Source: Candidatus Mediterraneibacter faecavium (GTDB taxonomy: Bacteria > Bacillota > Clostridia > Lachnospirales > Lachnospiraceae). Taken from it: a stretch of DNA of 64,000 nt. Made by a program: the position numbers and the translations under genes. The notes beneath the pieces were generated by a model, which ran no database searches, had not been told where the DNA came from, and saw only the letters and a program-made list of their open reading frames with translations. Location of the stretch: the NCBI GenBank assembly GCA_019119995.1, contig DWVY01000044.1, positions 1-64,000 of the forward strand. The letters run 5' to 3'. Positions 33,460 through 42,600 of this stretch are shown one piece after another (position 1 is the first letter of the stretch; every line of letters starts with the position of its first letter).

Positions 33460-34602
33460 ATGAATTTAAAAGCGCTGGCTTATCAGCTCAGAGAAGATAC
33501 GATCAACATGATCCGTGCAGGGAAGGCGGGACATATCGGCGGAGATATGAGCGTGATGGAGATTCTGGTGGAACTGTATTTTGACCAGATGAATATCAGT
33601 CCGGAGAATATGGACGACCCGGACAGAGATCTGTTCGTGCTCAGCAAGGGGCATTCGATGGAGGCATACTATGCGGTCCTTGCGGCGAAAGGATTTCTGG
33701 ACCTGGAAGATGTGACAGAGAACTTCAGCAAGTTCGGATCGAAATATATCGGACATCCGAATAACAAGCTCCCCGGGATCGCAGAGCAGAACCTGGTCAG
33801 CATCGCGGCGGGGCTGGCGAAGTGCGGGAAGAAATCTTATGCGGTATCCCCGGCAAGCTTCCTTTCCACAAGGAGTTACGAACAGTGCAAGGTAGACGTC
33901 GCCTATTCTGATACGAACGTGAAGCTGATCGGCATCAGCGGAGGCATCAGCTACGGCGCTCTGGGGATGAGCCACCACTCGGCGCAGGACATCGCGGCTA
34001 TGAGCGCGATCCCGAATATGCGCGTCTATATCCCGAGCGACCATCTTCAGACAGCACAGCTTATGAAAGCGCTCCTGAAGGATGAGAAGCCGGCGTATAT
34101 CCGCGTGGGAAGGAATGCTGTCGATCCGGTATATGAAGAGGGAAATGTCCCCTTTGAGATGGACAGGGCGACTGTCGTGACAGAGGGAAGCAAAGAAGGA
34201 AACGATGTGGCGATCATTGCCTGCGGAGAGATGGTAAAACCGGCGAAAGACGCGGCGGAGATCCTGAAAAGAAAAGGCATCCATGCATCGGTACTTGATA
34301 TGTACTGTGTAAAGCCGCTTGATGAAGAAGCTGTCATCCGTGCGGCACGAAACGCCAAAGCCGTGCTTACGGTGGAGGAACACGCTCCCTTCGGAGGGCT
34401 AGGCTCTATGGTCGCGCAGGTGGTAGGAAGAAATTGTCCGAGGAAAGTCGTAACTATCGCGCTCCCGGATGCACCTGTCATCACCGGAACGTCAAAAGAA
34501 GTATTTGACTACTACGGTATGAATGCAGAGGGGATCGCGGAAAAAGCGGCAGAAGCAGCCGGGGCAGCGGAAACGGCTGAAAAAGCAGGAACAGGGAAGT
34601 GA
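33460..34602 (+). CDS. Chimeric transketolase: N-subunit start fused to C-subunit, TPP core deleted
   Basis: Residues 1-107 match the N-terminal subunit of split transketolases (GKAGHIGGDMSVMEILVELY, LSKGHSMEAYY, IGHPNNKLPG). From IAEQNLVSIAAGLA (residue 107) onward the protein matches the C-terminal subunit (SYGALGMSHH, RVGRNAVDPVY, EEHAPFGGLGSM). The region that should hold the GDGE...N cofactor motif, the end of the first gene and the start of the second are absent. The join lies at GGGATCG (33776-33782), a likely short homology. The 380-residue frame is intact but cannot bind thiamine diphosphate in the usual way, so I expect no transketolase activity. Confidence 0.8.
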   Translation: MNLKALAYQLREDTINMIRAGKAGHIGGDMSVMEILVELYFDQMNISPENMDDPDRDLFVLSKGHSMEAYYAVLAAKGFLDLEDVTENFSKFGSKYIGHPNNKLPGIAEQNLVSIAAGLAKCGKKSYAVSPASFLSTRSYEQCKVDVAYSDTNVKLIGISGGISYGALGMSHHSAQDIAAMSAIPNMRVYIPSDHLQTAQLMKALLKDEKPAYIRVGRNAVDPVYEEGNVPFEMDRATVVTEGSKEGNDVAIIACGEMVKPAKDAAEILKRKGIHASVLDMYCVKPLDEEAVIRAARNAKAVLTVEEHAPFGGLGSMVAQVVGRNCPRKVVTIALPDAPVITGTSKEVFDYYGMNAEGIAEKAAEAAGAAETAEKAGTGK

Positions 34603-34609
34603 CCGAAGG

Positions 34610-36097
34610 ATGGATACAGGATATATAATCGGGATAGATCAGAGCACACAGGGGACGAAGGCCCTCCTCTATGATGAGGATGGAAGACTCGTGAAGCGCA
34701 CGAACAGGGAGCACAGACAGATCGTCAACGAGAAGGGATGGATATCCCACGATCCGGATGAAATCTACAGAAATATCATCGAAGCGGTATCGGAGTTGAC
34801 AGACGGGATCCGGAAAGATAAAGTCATAGGCGTGGGAATCAGCAATCAGCGCGAGACCTCTCTGGCATGGGACCGTAAGACAGGGATCCCTGTCGGGAAT
34901 GCGGTCGTATGGCAGTGCGCCCGGGCGGAAGAGGTGTGTGAACGGATCCGTAAAAAAGGATGCGAAGAGATGATCCGGAAAAAGACAGGGCTGAAACTGT
35001 CACCGTATTTTCCGGCGTCCAAGATCGCATGGCTGCTTGAGGCATGCGGGGTAAGTGACAGAGCGGACAGAGGCGAGATCTGCCACGGCACGATGGACAC
35101 ATGGATCATTTACAGACTGACCGGAGGAACGTCATACAAGACGGATTATTCCAATGCTTCCAGAACCCAGTTGTTCAATATTTTCGATCTGAAATGGGAT
35201 GAAGAGATATGCGGGCTATTCGGGATCCGTCCGGAAAATATGGCGGAAGTGTGCGATTCGGATGCTGAGTTTGGAGAGACGGACTTTGAGGGAGTGCTGC
35301 CCCATCCGGTCCCGATCCACGCCGTACTGGGCGATTCGCACGGAGCGCTGTTCGGACAGGGCTGCGTAAAGCCGGGAATGGTGAAAGCAACATACGGGAC
35401 AGGTTCGTCTATTATGATGAATATCGGCCAGATTCCCGTGCTCAGCAGCCGGGGACTTGTGACGTCCCTTGCATGGAAACTGAACGGGAAAACAGAATAT
35501 GTCCTCGAGGGCAATCTGAATTATACCGGCGCGGTGATCACGTGGCTGAAAGACGATCTGGGGCTGATCCATTCGCCGGCAGAGACAGAAGAACTGGCGG
35601 AACAGGCAATGAAAGACGACGAAGTGTATCTGGTCCCGGCATTTTCAGGACTCGGAGCGCCCTACTGGGACAGCAGGGCGAAAGCTTTGATCACGGGCAT
35701 GACAAGGGCGACGGGAAAAGCGGAGATCACACGCGCTGCTCTGGAGTGCATCGCATATCAGATCACGGATGTGCTGGAGTGCATGGGAGGAGATGCGGCG
35801 GTACAGGCAGAGGAACTCCGGGTAGACGGAGGTCCGACGAGGAACCGGTATCTGATGCAGTTCCAGAGCGATATCACATCCCTGGATATCCGGGTGCCGG
35901 ATATGGAGGAACTCTCAGGAACAGGAGCGGCATACGCCTGCGGCCTTGCCATGGGCGTGTGGGATGAGAGCATTTTCCAAAATATCAGATATCACGGATA
36001 TGAGCCCGCAGCAGACAGAGCGCTCCGCGACAGGAAGACCGCAGGGTGGAAAAAGGCGGTTGCCGCTGTAATGGAAGAGAAAAGCAGCAATTCGTAA
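34610..36097 (+). CDS. FGGY family carbohydrate kinase
   Basis: ATG 34610, 7 nt after the transketolase stop, gives 495 residues. The phosphate-binding start is GYIIGIDQSTQGTKALLYD. Later segments include GVGISNQRETSLAWD, YGTGSSIMMNIG and the C-terminal GGPTRNRYLMQFQSDI with LSGTGAAYACGLA. FGGY enzymes phosphorylate sugars such as xylulose, ribulose, glycerol or apulose; the specificity is not readable. Together with the isomerase and transketolase it implies aldose to ketose to ketose-phosphate to transketolase cleavage. The longer frame starting at 34523 overlaps the transketolase gene and is rejected. Confidence 0.85.
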   Translation: MDTGYIIGIDQSTQGTKALLYDEDGRLVKRTNREHRQIVNEKGWISHDPDEIYRNIIEAVSELTDGIRKDKVIGVGISNQRETSLAWDRKTGIPVGNAVVWQCARAEEVCERIRKKGCEEMIRKKTGLKLSPYFPASKIAWLLEACGVSDRADRGEICHGTMDTWIIYRLTGGTSYKTDYSNASRTQLFNIFDLKWDEEICGLFGIRPENMAEVCDSDAEFGETDFEGVLPHPVPIHAVLGDSHGALFGQGCVKPGMVKATYGTGSSIMMNIGQIPVLSSRGLVTSLAWKLNGKTEYVLEGNLNYTGAVITWLKDDLGLIHSPAETEELAEQAMKDDEVYLVPAFSGLGAPYWDSRAKALITGMTRATGKAEITRAALECIAYQITDVLECMGGDAAVQAEELRVDGGPTRNRYLMQFQSDITSLDIRVPDMEELSGTGAAYACGLAMGVWDESIFQNIRYHGYEPAADRALRDRKTAGWKKAVAAVMEEKSSNS

Positions 36098-36108
36098 TGG
36101 CATCAATG

Positions 36109-36144
36109 CATCATAAAAAGTATCATAAAAAGTATCATAAAAAG
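36109..36144 (+). repeat. Three 12-bp tandem repeats (TATCATAAAAAG)
   Basis: Units at 36109-36120 (first base C), 36121-36132 and 36133-36144. They lie between the kinase stop and the glycosidase ribosome binding site. They may be replication slippage; effect on spacing or expression unknown. Confidence 0.75.
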
Positions 36145-36165
36145 TAGAAAGCGAGGAGCAGTAAG

Positions 36166-37674
36166 ATGAAACAGTATGAAATGTTTGAACTGACATTTAC
36201 AGGAGAGCCTCCGCAGGGTTCGGAGGCGGACGCCGATGTAGAAGCACTGTTTACCTGCGGTGATGTCGAGCAGAAAGTGAAGGGCTTCTATGCAGGAAAC
36301 GGAACCTATAAAGTACGCTACCTGCCGCGCCGCTGCGGAAGCTATACATGGAAAGTATACGGCGCGGTGAGCGGCGAGGGATGTGAAGAGTGCGTAAAGG
36401 GGGAAGGCCACGGACTGGTACAGGCGGAGGAATATCATTTCCGGTATGAGGACGGGACTGCATATGTGCCGTTCGGGACGACCATATACGCCCTTGCCCA
36501 TCAGGAAGAGGCGCTGATAAGAGAGACGATGGAATCGTTAAAGTCAGCGCCTTTTAACAAAGTCCGCCACTGCATTTTCCCGAAATCTTATGAGTACAAC
36601 CACAATGATCCCAAGTATTATCCGTTCCGGAAAGACGGATCCGGGAAATGGGACGTCAGCCGTCCGGATTACCGGTTCTGGGATGCATTTGAAAAAGTGG
36701 TATTCGAGCTCGGCGAGATGGATATCCAGACAGACCTGATCCTGTTCCATCCGTACGACAGATGGGGATTTGCCACGATGTCCATGGAAGAAAATGAGAC
36801 GTATCTCAGATATGCGCTCAGGAGGCTCTCCGCTGTCCCGTACATCTGGTGGAGCATGGCGAATGAGTATGATCTGTGCTTCACAAAGACACTGGAGGAC
36901 TGGGCGAGGATCGAGGAGATCATCAAAGAGGAAGATATATACGGTCATCTGCTCAGCAACCACTACTGCATGAAGTTCTATGACTATACAAGAGAAAACC
37001 TGACACACTGCAGTATGCAGAACGTCCTGTTCTACAAAGCGGATCAGTGGATGAAGCAGTTCAATAAACCGATCATCTACGATGAGTGCTGTTATGAAGG
37101 AAATATCCAGTTTTCCTGGGGAAACATCTCGGCGGCTGAGATGGTGCACAGGTTCTGGTGCGCGTACTGCACCGGCGCGTTCGCTACCCATGGAGAGACG
37201 TATCTGTCAGAAGACGATGCGCTCTGGTGGTCGAAAGGCGGGAAACTGAAAGGCCAGAGTCCGGCTAAGATTGCTTTCCTGCGCGGGATCATCGAATCGC
37301 TGCCGTCCGCTCTGGAGCCGTGGATGGAGCCGGAACATCTGCTTTATGGTCCGGACTTCAATGATAAAGGAAAAGACGGGGAAAATCCATTTGTGAAACT
37401 CCACGCTTCAATGACAGAGATGGAAGATGATGCAGGGGCGCTGAAAGATAAGCTTTTTACAGGCCACTGCGGGAAAGAGGCATTTATCAAATATTACGGA
37501 ATACACTGCCCGGGAAGAGGATACATGATCCTTCCGGAAAAACGTACTTATAAGGTCGAGGTCATCGACACATGGAATGAGACAAGAGAGACGGTCATGG
37601 AAAACGCAAAAGGCATCGTATGGTTTGACATGCCGGGGAAAGAGAAAATGGCTGTACTGGCGACAGCGGAATAA
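36166..37674 (+). CDS. DUF5060/DUF5605-type glycoside hydrolase
   Basis: A 502-residue cytoplasmic protein without signal peptide. The N-terminal beta-sandwich (~1-85; KVRYLPRRCGSYTWKV) resembles DUF5060. The barrel carries E234 in WSMANEYDL and E307 in IIYDECCYEG, placed like the acid/base and nucleophile of clan GH-A enzymes. The C-terminal part (FIKYYGIHCPGRGYMILPE) is DUF5605-like. Relatives include enzymes acting on plant cell-wall side chains. It is the last gene of the isomerase-transketolase-kinase operon, so it probably frees the sugar those enzymes use from an imported oligosaccharide. Function is inferred. Confidence 0.7.
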   Translation: MKQYEMFELTFTGEPPQGSEADADVEALFTCGDVEQKVKGFYAGNGTYKVRYLPRRCGSYTWKVYGAVSGEGCEECVKGEGHGLVQAEEYHFRYEDGTAYVPFGTTIYALAHQEEALIRETMESLKSAPFNKVRHCIFPKSYEYNHNDPKYYPFRKDGSGKWDVSRPDYRFWDAFEKVVFELGEMDIQTDLILFHPYDRWGFATMSMEENETYLRYALRRLSAVPYIWWSMANEYDLCFTKTLEDWARIEEIIKEEDIYGHLLSNHYCMKFYDYTRENLTHCSMQNVLFYKADQWMKQFNKPIIYDECCYEGNIQFSWGNISAAEMVHRFWCAYCTGAFATHGETYLSEDDALWWSKGGKLKGQSPAKIAFLRGIIESLPSALEPWMEPEHLLYGPDFNDKGKDGENPFVKLHASMTEMEDDAGALKDKLFTGHCGKEAFIKYYGIHCPGRGYMILPEKRTYKVEVIDTWNETRETVMENAKGIVWFDMPGKEKMAVLATAE

Positions 37675-37724
37675 TGCAGGCAGGGGCCGACGCACCAATT
37701 GGTGTGCCGGTCCTTATAATAAGG

Positions 37725-37948
37725 CTATTTTTCAACTGCTTACAATTTGTAAGCAACTGATCTGCACCTTCATCCTTTAGACGTTTTTTCAAAACTGACC
37801 AATAGGTACTTGCTCTACGTGAGGTTTTCTGCTCCGTCAAAACAGCTACCACATCGACTATCGAAAAATATCATTCTTCCTGTTCCTCATCCCATGCGGT
37901 ACGGATCGCCTGATCTTCAAACAACTGGACTGTATTATTTTCATCTAT
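37725..37948 (-). pseudogene. Degraded BRO-N/DinD-like antirepressor gene
   Basis: On the minus strand the frame from 37948 encodes DENNTVQLFEDQAIRTAWDE, a stop TGA where Trp is expected (before YFSIVDVVAVLTE), and then STYWSVLKKRLKDEGADQLL up to NCKQLK, where similarity ends. This is the N-terminus of BRO-N proteins such as DNA-damage-inducible protein D. An AAAGGAG site is present (37959-37965), but the start codon position reads ATA. Start loss, a nonsense change and truncation make it a pseudogene. The rest of 37675-38085 shows only a small hairpin (CACCAATTGGTG) near 37691-37702. Confidence 0.65.
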
Positions 37949-38085
37949 AAGTGAATCGCTCCTTTGTTTGTCCTGAGTTCATTATAGCAGTAGCTGAAAT
38001 ATAATTCTATCGGAGTTTTTCTTCATTAGATGTTATAGCTGGTTTTAAATATTATTGGATGGGGGCTCACAGTCAGCCCCCTGAT

Positions 38086-41000
38086 TTAATGTACAGTCCT
38101 TTTCAGCAGCTCGTTATACAATCGGAGTATCCTCTCATAATTTCCCCCATACAAAAAGTAATAATCGATCTGCTTCGTCCCCTCGGTATACAGGTATGTC
38201 CCGTACACAGGCACATCGCAGCACATGACTGTCTCGTCCGCCGCGATCCCCAGCCCGTATCCGTATTCAGATACAACAAGGGGCATCCGCATGATCTTTC
38301 CGCCGAAGCTTATGTACCGCGCCTTGCTTCTGACAAGCTCCCGGTCTTCTGCGAGGATCCCTTTGACATATAGATTCTCTTCTCTTGGCCAGTCGAAATA
38401 ATTCCATGTCCTGACAGGATCCCCCGGTTCGATCAGCCTTGGCAGCAGCCGGGATTCGGTCAGGAGCTTCCGGCCGTTTTTGTCAAGAAAACGGATCGCG
38501 CCGCTTCTTTTATCAATCTGCACTTTGAGCTCCTCTGTGGCAAGCTCTGCAAGAGACTTCCCTGCCCGGGCTGTCCATGCAGGAGCCTCTTCCGGGATAT
38601 AGTTCCAGTAACCATCACGGGGCGCGCCGGCATTCCGGACTGCATTCCCAGCTGTATTCCCGGCTGTATTCCCGGCTGCATTCCCGGCTGTATTCCCGCC
38701 TGCATTCCGGGCTGCATTCCCGGGCCGGAACTGTACCCGGATGATGGCGTCATGGACAGGGGTCAGGCGCAAGGTCCCGTCAGCGCTGATCAGATCCAGA
38801 AACCGTCTGGTGCGCCTGATCTCCCGGATCGACAGGTCACAAGAGCGCCCGGCGGTGTCTTTTCCGAGTTTCAGCAGACTTACGTCCGGAATGGAACCAA
38901 ACCGGAACAAAGAGGGATTGACGGGAAGGTCAGCAGACTGTGCGGCCTTTAATATATCGCCTGCTCTCTGATTTGTCTGACCTGCCGTTGCATCGCCCCT
39001 CACATTTCCCGCCACATCTGCCGACACATCCCTCTTCACATCTCCCATATTCTCAGATCCCGGCAGCTGTATCTGTTCCCGCTCCGGGGCCGGTTCTGCG
39101 ATAAGCCCGGTCAGATCTCCCGTATGCAGTACTGTCAGCTCATGAAGAGCGCGGGTGGCTGCCACGTACAGAAGCTTGACATATGCATCCTCTGCGGGAT
39201 AATCTGCGGAAGTCGGATCATAGAGGAGCACTGCATCGAACTCAAGCCCTTTTGTGTATTCGACAGGAAGCACCATGATCCCTGACGTAAATCCAGCTGT
39301 CTCGGGATCCGTATCGGCAAGCGTCAGTTCTGCGCCTAGAAGATTATTAACATTCTCTGCCGCAGCGTCGTCCCGGCAGATGACGGCGATCGTTTCCCGC
39401 CCCTCTGACTGCCAGCGGCGGATCGTTTTTACGGCTTCAGTGATCAGGGCGTCTTTATCTCTGCACTCTGTTACGGTTACCGGTTTCCCGTGGCGCCGGA
39501 TCGGATCCGCCGGGTAGACGGCAAAGATGCCGTGCTTTAAGATTCCGGCAGCAAAGTCCGAGATCTCCACAGTGTTGCGGTAACTTTTCTTCAGAACTGC
39601 GAATCCGTCCGGGATTCCGTTCAGCATCAGCGATCTCAGCTCCTCCCAGTCATTTAGGCCGTAACCGTAATGGATATTCTGCGACACATCGCCCATGATC
39701 GTGTAGGTACAGCCGCGGAGGCAGTAGTACAGGGAGGCGTATGCCGTCATGCCGAAATCCTGAGCTTCGTCGATGATCACGTGGCTTGCCTCGCGTATGC
39801 CGTCTGTCTCTTTGATCCGTTTGTAAATGTAGGCGAGGGCCGCAAGGTCGTAGAGATCGAATTCATGTTCCGGAACGGGAACAGGCTTCCCTTTTGATTC
39901 CTGTGAGTTCAGAAAATCGCCGTATACCTGCCAGATCGATCCTTTCCATACATCTTTGCCGAAATGCCGCCTGTATTTTCGGAAAAGCTCTTTTCGCACG
40001 TCAGGAGGATAGGTGATATCTCTGCCGGTGATCTCGTTTTCCAGCTTTGACTTAAGGACGGAATTGAGCAGATTGATCTTTTCCTGCACAGACAGGAGCG
40101 GATTGTTGTCCAGGCAGTCTGAGACAGTTTCTTTCCGCATGATCAGGACTCCGTTATCAAGAATAATATCTTCCGCGGGAATGGTCTCCCTTTCCATCTT
40201 TTCACAATATTTTTCAAGGTCGCGGAACCAGTCACAGCTTCCTTTGATCCGGACGGCATCCTCGTCTTTCCCGGTCTGCCGGATACGGTAAGCCTGCGGA
40301 TCCCAGTCCTCGTAGAGCAGGCGCACGAAGAGCTGCTCCATCGTCATCTGGGGCACCCCGTACACATCCAGATCCGGGAGGACACTGGTAATATAGTTCA
40401 AAAGGATCCGGTTGCTTCCGATAATATAGAAATCCTCCGGACGGAACTCTTCTTCATAGTTGTACAGAATATAGGAAATGCGGTGCATTGCCACTGTTGT
40501 CTTCCCCGAACCGGCCGCCCCCTGTACGATCAGGTTCATCTTCGGGGAACGGCGGATCACTGCGTTCTGCTCTTTCTGGATCGTGGCAATGATCTCACCC
40601 AGGACAGCGCTTTTGTTTCTTGCAAGATATTTCGTGAGAAGTTCGTCATTTGCCACAACATCCGAATCATAGAAATCAAGGAGCCGGTCGTCGGCGATCT
40701 CATAAGTGCGTTTGCGCTTCAGGTCGATCTCACAGCGCCCCTCGCCTTTGACTGTGTAACTGCAGCGCCCCATCGCATTTTCATAGTATACGGACGCCAC
40801 GGGAGCGCGCCAGTCTATGACGGCAGGTTCGGAACTGTTTTCAGAAATGCCCACACGCCCTACATAATAGGATTCCGCTCGGGGAAGCTTCGGATCGCGG
40901 AAATCGATCCTGCCGAAATAAGGCTTTCTCCTTGCTTTCCGGCAGCGGATGAGATCTCTCTGATTCTCCCTTAACCGGGACTGCGTGTTGTGGAAGAATG

Positions 41001-41193
41001 AGAGCGCTTCCTTGTCCTTTGTCCCGTATGTCTCCATCAGTTCATGCAGCTCTTCGGCTAACTGTGCGCCGTCCTTTTCTGCCTTCTCAAGATTCGCCTG
41101 TGCGATCCCGATGATCCTGGCAAGCTGCGCCTCCTCAGCCTCCCTGGTCAGCCCCGGGACAGGGCGGGATACGGCTGGCTTTTGCATATCCAC
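38086..41193 (-). CDS. helD: HelD-like RNA polymerase recycling helicase fused to a GH31-type N-terminal domain
   Basis: GTG 41193 (AGAGGTG upstream) starts a 1035-residue protein. Residues 1-~700 are a complete HelD/UvrD-like ATPase: coiled N-terminus, DWRAPVASVYYE, Walker A GAAGSGKT (225-232), IIDEAQDFG (473-481), YTKGLEFDAV and VAATRAL (677-683). HelD removes stalled RNA polymerase from DNA. A low-complexity linker follows. Residues ~785-1032 read as the beta-sandwich N-terminal domain of GH31 alpha-glucosidases (VQIDKRSGAIRFLDKNGRKL, MPLVVSEYGYGLGI, IDYYFLYGGNYERILRLYNE). No GH31 barrel follows. An Asn/Gly/Ala repeat (826-856) interrupts the added domain. I know of no established role for this fusion. 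Confidence 0.85.
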   Translation of the reverse strand: MDMQKPAVSRPVPGLTREAEEAQLARIIGIAQANLEKAEKDGAQLAEELHELMETYGTKDKEALSFFHNTQSRLRENQRDLIRCRKARRKPYFGRIDFRDPKLPRAESYYVGRVGISENSSEPAVIDWRAPVASVYYENAMGRCSYTVKGEGRCEIDLKRKRTYEIADDRLLDFYDSDVVANDELLTKYLARNKSAVLGEIIATIQKEQNAVIRRSPKMNLIVQGAAGSGKTTVAMHRISYILYNYEEEFRPEDFYIIGSNRILLNYITSVLPDLDVYGVPQMTMEQLFVRLLYEDWDPQAYRIRQTGKDEDAVRIKGSCDWFRDLEKYCEKMERETIPAEDIILDNGVLIMRKETVSDCLDNNPLLSVQEKINLLNSVLKSKLENEITGRDITYPPDVRKELFRKYRRHFGKDVWKGSIWQVYGDFLNSQESKGKPVPVPEHEFDLYDLAALAYIYKRIKETDGIREASHVIIDEAQDFGMTAYASLYYCLRGCTYTIMGDVSQNIHYGYGLNDWEELRSLMLNGIPDGFAVLKKSYRNTVEISDFAAGILKHGIFAVYPADPIRRHGKPVTVTECRDKDALITEAVKTIRRWQSEGRETIAVICRDDAAAENVNNLLGAELTLADTDPETAGFTSGIMVLPVEYTKGLEFDAVLLYDPTSADYPAEDAYVKLLYVAATRALHELTVLHTGDLTGLIAEPAPEREQIQLPGSENMGDVKRDVSADVAGNVRGDATAGQTNQRAGDILKAAQSADLPVNPSLFRFGSIPDVSLLKLGKDTAGRSCDLSIREIRRTRRFLDLISADGTLRLTPVHDAIIRVQFRPGNAARNAGGNTAGNAAGNTAGNTAGNAVRNAGAPRDGYWNYIPEEAPAWTARAGKSLAELATEELKVQIDKRSGAIRFLDKNGRKLLTESRLLPRLIEPGDPVRTWNYFDWPREENLYVKGILAEDRELVRSKARYISFGGKIMRMPLVVSEYGYGLGIAADETVMCCDVPVYGTYLYTEGTKQIDYYFLYGGNYERILRLYNELLKRTVH
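38636..38725. repeat. 12-bp tandem repeats inside the helicase gene
   Basis: About seven imperfect copies of ATTCCCGGCTGT/A keep the frame and encode repeated N-(T/A)-A-G units (residues ~826-856 of the HelD fusion). The repeat sits within the C-terminal GH31-type domain and could vary in copy number between strains. Confidence 0.8.
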
Positions 41194-41512
41194 TGGGATT
41201 CACCTCTCTTTCCCGTCAGTCAATCATTAATGCCATGCGTAATATAACATTTTTTGTCTGATTTTCATAGATTTTTTATTGGCGCTTTTGTCTTGTCTGT
41301 GTTATGATGGACAAAAGCATTATATTTCCAGCATGTTTTATCTTAAGCGGCAGCGATGTCCGTGTCAAAAGTTCTATTACATTCAGGAAAATCTCGATGC
41401 TTTTCATTCCCTATCAACAGCAGAGAGATCCTGGATGCAAAACCACAGAGCGGCGCAATGTCACCGGCTGTCCGGTCTGTATCAGTCTCTTTGCACCACA
41501 TTTTTGGAACTG

Positions 41513-41806
41513 GCGGACGCAGTAGAACGTGCGATCCGGGAGTGCATTGCAGAAGGAGTGTTAAAAGACTTCCTGGAGAAGCACAGAGCGGAGGCGAAGG
41601 AAATGAGTATATTCGAATATGACCAGGAAAAGCATATGAGACAGGAGCGGGAAGAGGCATGGGAGGATGGCAGAGCAGCAGGTGTAAATGAGGGTATACA
41701 GCTTACCAAACAGATTCTGCAGTTATCTCATCAAGGAGAATCTCCGGCAGAGATAGCCAGGAAATGCAGCATAACGCTTGAACAGGTAAAAAAGATACTC
41801 GAATAA
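41513..41806 (+). pseudogene. C-terminal remnant of an Rpn/PD-(D/E)XK family gene
   Basis: From ADAVERAIRECIAEGVLKDF onward (EKHRAEAKEMSIFEYDQEKH, then RQEREEAWEDGRAAGVNEG) the frame matches the usual C-terminus of Rpn-type proteins, ending with a helix-turn-helix-like tail (GESPAEIARKCSITLEQVKK). Upstream of 41513 the same frame is open to 41279 but is not recognizable, and the nuclease core is missing. It is most likely a decayed copy related in type to the gene at 24403. Confidence 0.55.
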
Positions 41807-41869
41807 TGGTATAGTATATAGTACGGCTCGGTGTAGTCCGCGCTGTAATCCGCGATTCTTACAAAAGTC

Positions 41870-41898
41870 TTGACTAACAGGTATTTTCTTCTTATAAT
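41870..41898 (+). promoter_or_regulatory. Promoter of the T-box/ileS transcript
   Basis: TTGACT 41870-41875, 17-nt spacer, TATAAT 41893-41898. It lies directly before the T-box leader. Confidence 0.75.
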
Positions 41899-41904
41899 TA
41901 CCTT

Positions 41905-42240
41905 TGTATGAATTTCAACAGCAAAGGTTATGACGGAGACAGTAGGACTTATCCGAACATCCCAGCGAGCCGGGAATGGTGCGAGCCCGGTATCAGTAGA
42001 ATAGTTCCGAAGATCACTCCCGAACTGCAGCCCCCAAAGCCTACAGAAGATACAGACAGCATGAGAGAGTAAGGGCTGACGCGGATCCCGCGTTAGAGGA
42101 TACCATATGCGGACTGAATTACTCTTACCACAGGATCAGACAGTATGTATACGGGGTAAGGAAGTTCAAGTATGTTGTAACAGGTGGTTAAAACGAGAGA
42201 GATGGCTTTCGTCCTTTTGCAGGACGGGAGCCTTTTTTAT
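41905..42240 (+). ncRNA. T-box leader (tRNA-Ile sensing) of ileS
   Basis: The leader has GACGGAGACAGTAGGAC (AGUA-type bulge) and the CGAGCCGGGAATGGTGCGAG stem-II block. The probable specifier codon is ATC (Ile) at 42013-42015, in GAAGATCACTCC. An antiterminator region near 42182-42190 (AGGTGGTTA) is a divergent T-box core. The intrinsic terminator is GGCTTTCGTCC-loop-GGACGGGAGCC with six Ts (42204-42238). Uncharged tRNA-Ile should stabilize the antiterminator and let transcription reach ileS. Confidence 0.85.
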
Positions 42241-42440
42241 CAGATTTTAGAAAGCTGGATCTGGACACCGCCGGACCGATCGATATGTCCATTGCGGACG
42301 CGCTTTCGCTCGGGCCGTAACGCAGCGGACACATAAGATCGCAGAGGACGCGATCTAAGTGCCGGCGTTACTCTACGGTCCTTAATGGACATATCAATCG
42401 GTCCGGCTCCCCCAGATCAGAAGTATTCTAAAATCCGATA
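42241..42440. repeat. Nested palindromic element 1 between T-box and ileS
   Basis: Outer arms of about 54 nt pair imperfectly: 42241-42293 against ~42384-42438. The inner parts GCCGGACCGAT and GATATGTCCATT pair with AATGGACATATC and ATCGGTCCGGC. The core (42294-42384) is itself self-complementary (GGCCGTAACGC against GCGTTACTCTACGGTCC). The same core occurs inverted in element 2 at 42641-42730. No gene is present. Confidence 0.75.
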
Positions 42441-42600
42441 GAAAAAGGACTCCCTGGAAGCCGGTTCAGACCGGCGGAGCAGCTCCGGTGAAAAACATTT
42501 ATGCTTTCGGAAATATGTCTTCAGAAAGGATGAAGCACCGAAAAGGAGAAAGCATCGATAAAAGGAAGAAAGCTCCCACCTCTCCCGGTTTTGATTCAAA

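Noticed and set aside
34523-36097. FGGY kinase starting at 34523
   Set aside because: This start lies inside the transketolase gene and encodes a basic, family-unlike leader. ATG 34610 fits the GYIIGIDQSTQGT start.
38630-38730. CRISPR array or VNTR locus
   Set aside because: The 12-bp units are contiguous with no spacers and keep the helicase reading frame. It is a coding tandem repeat.
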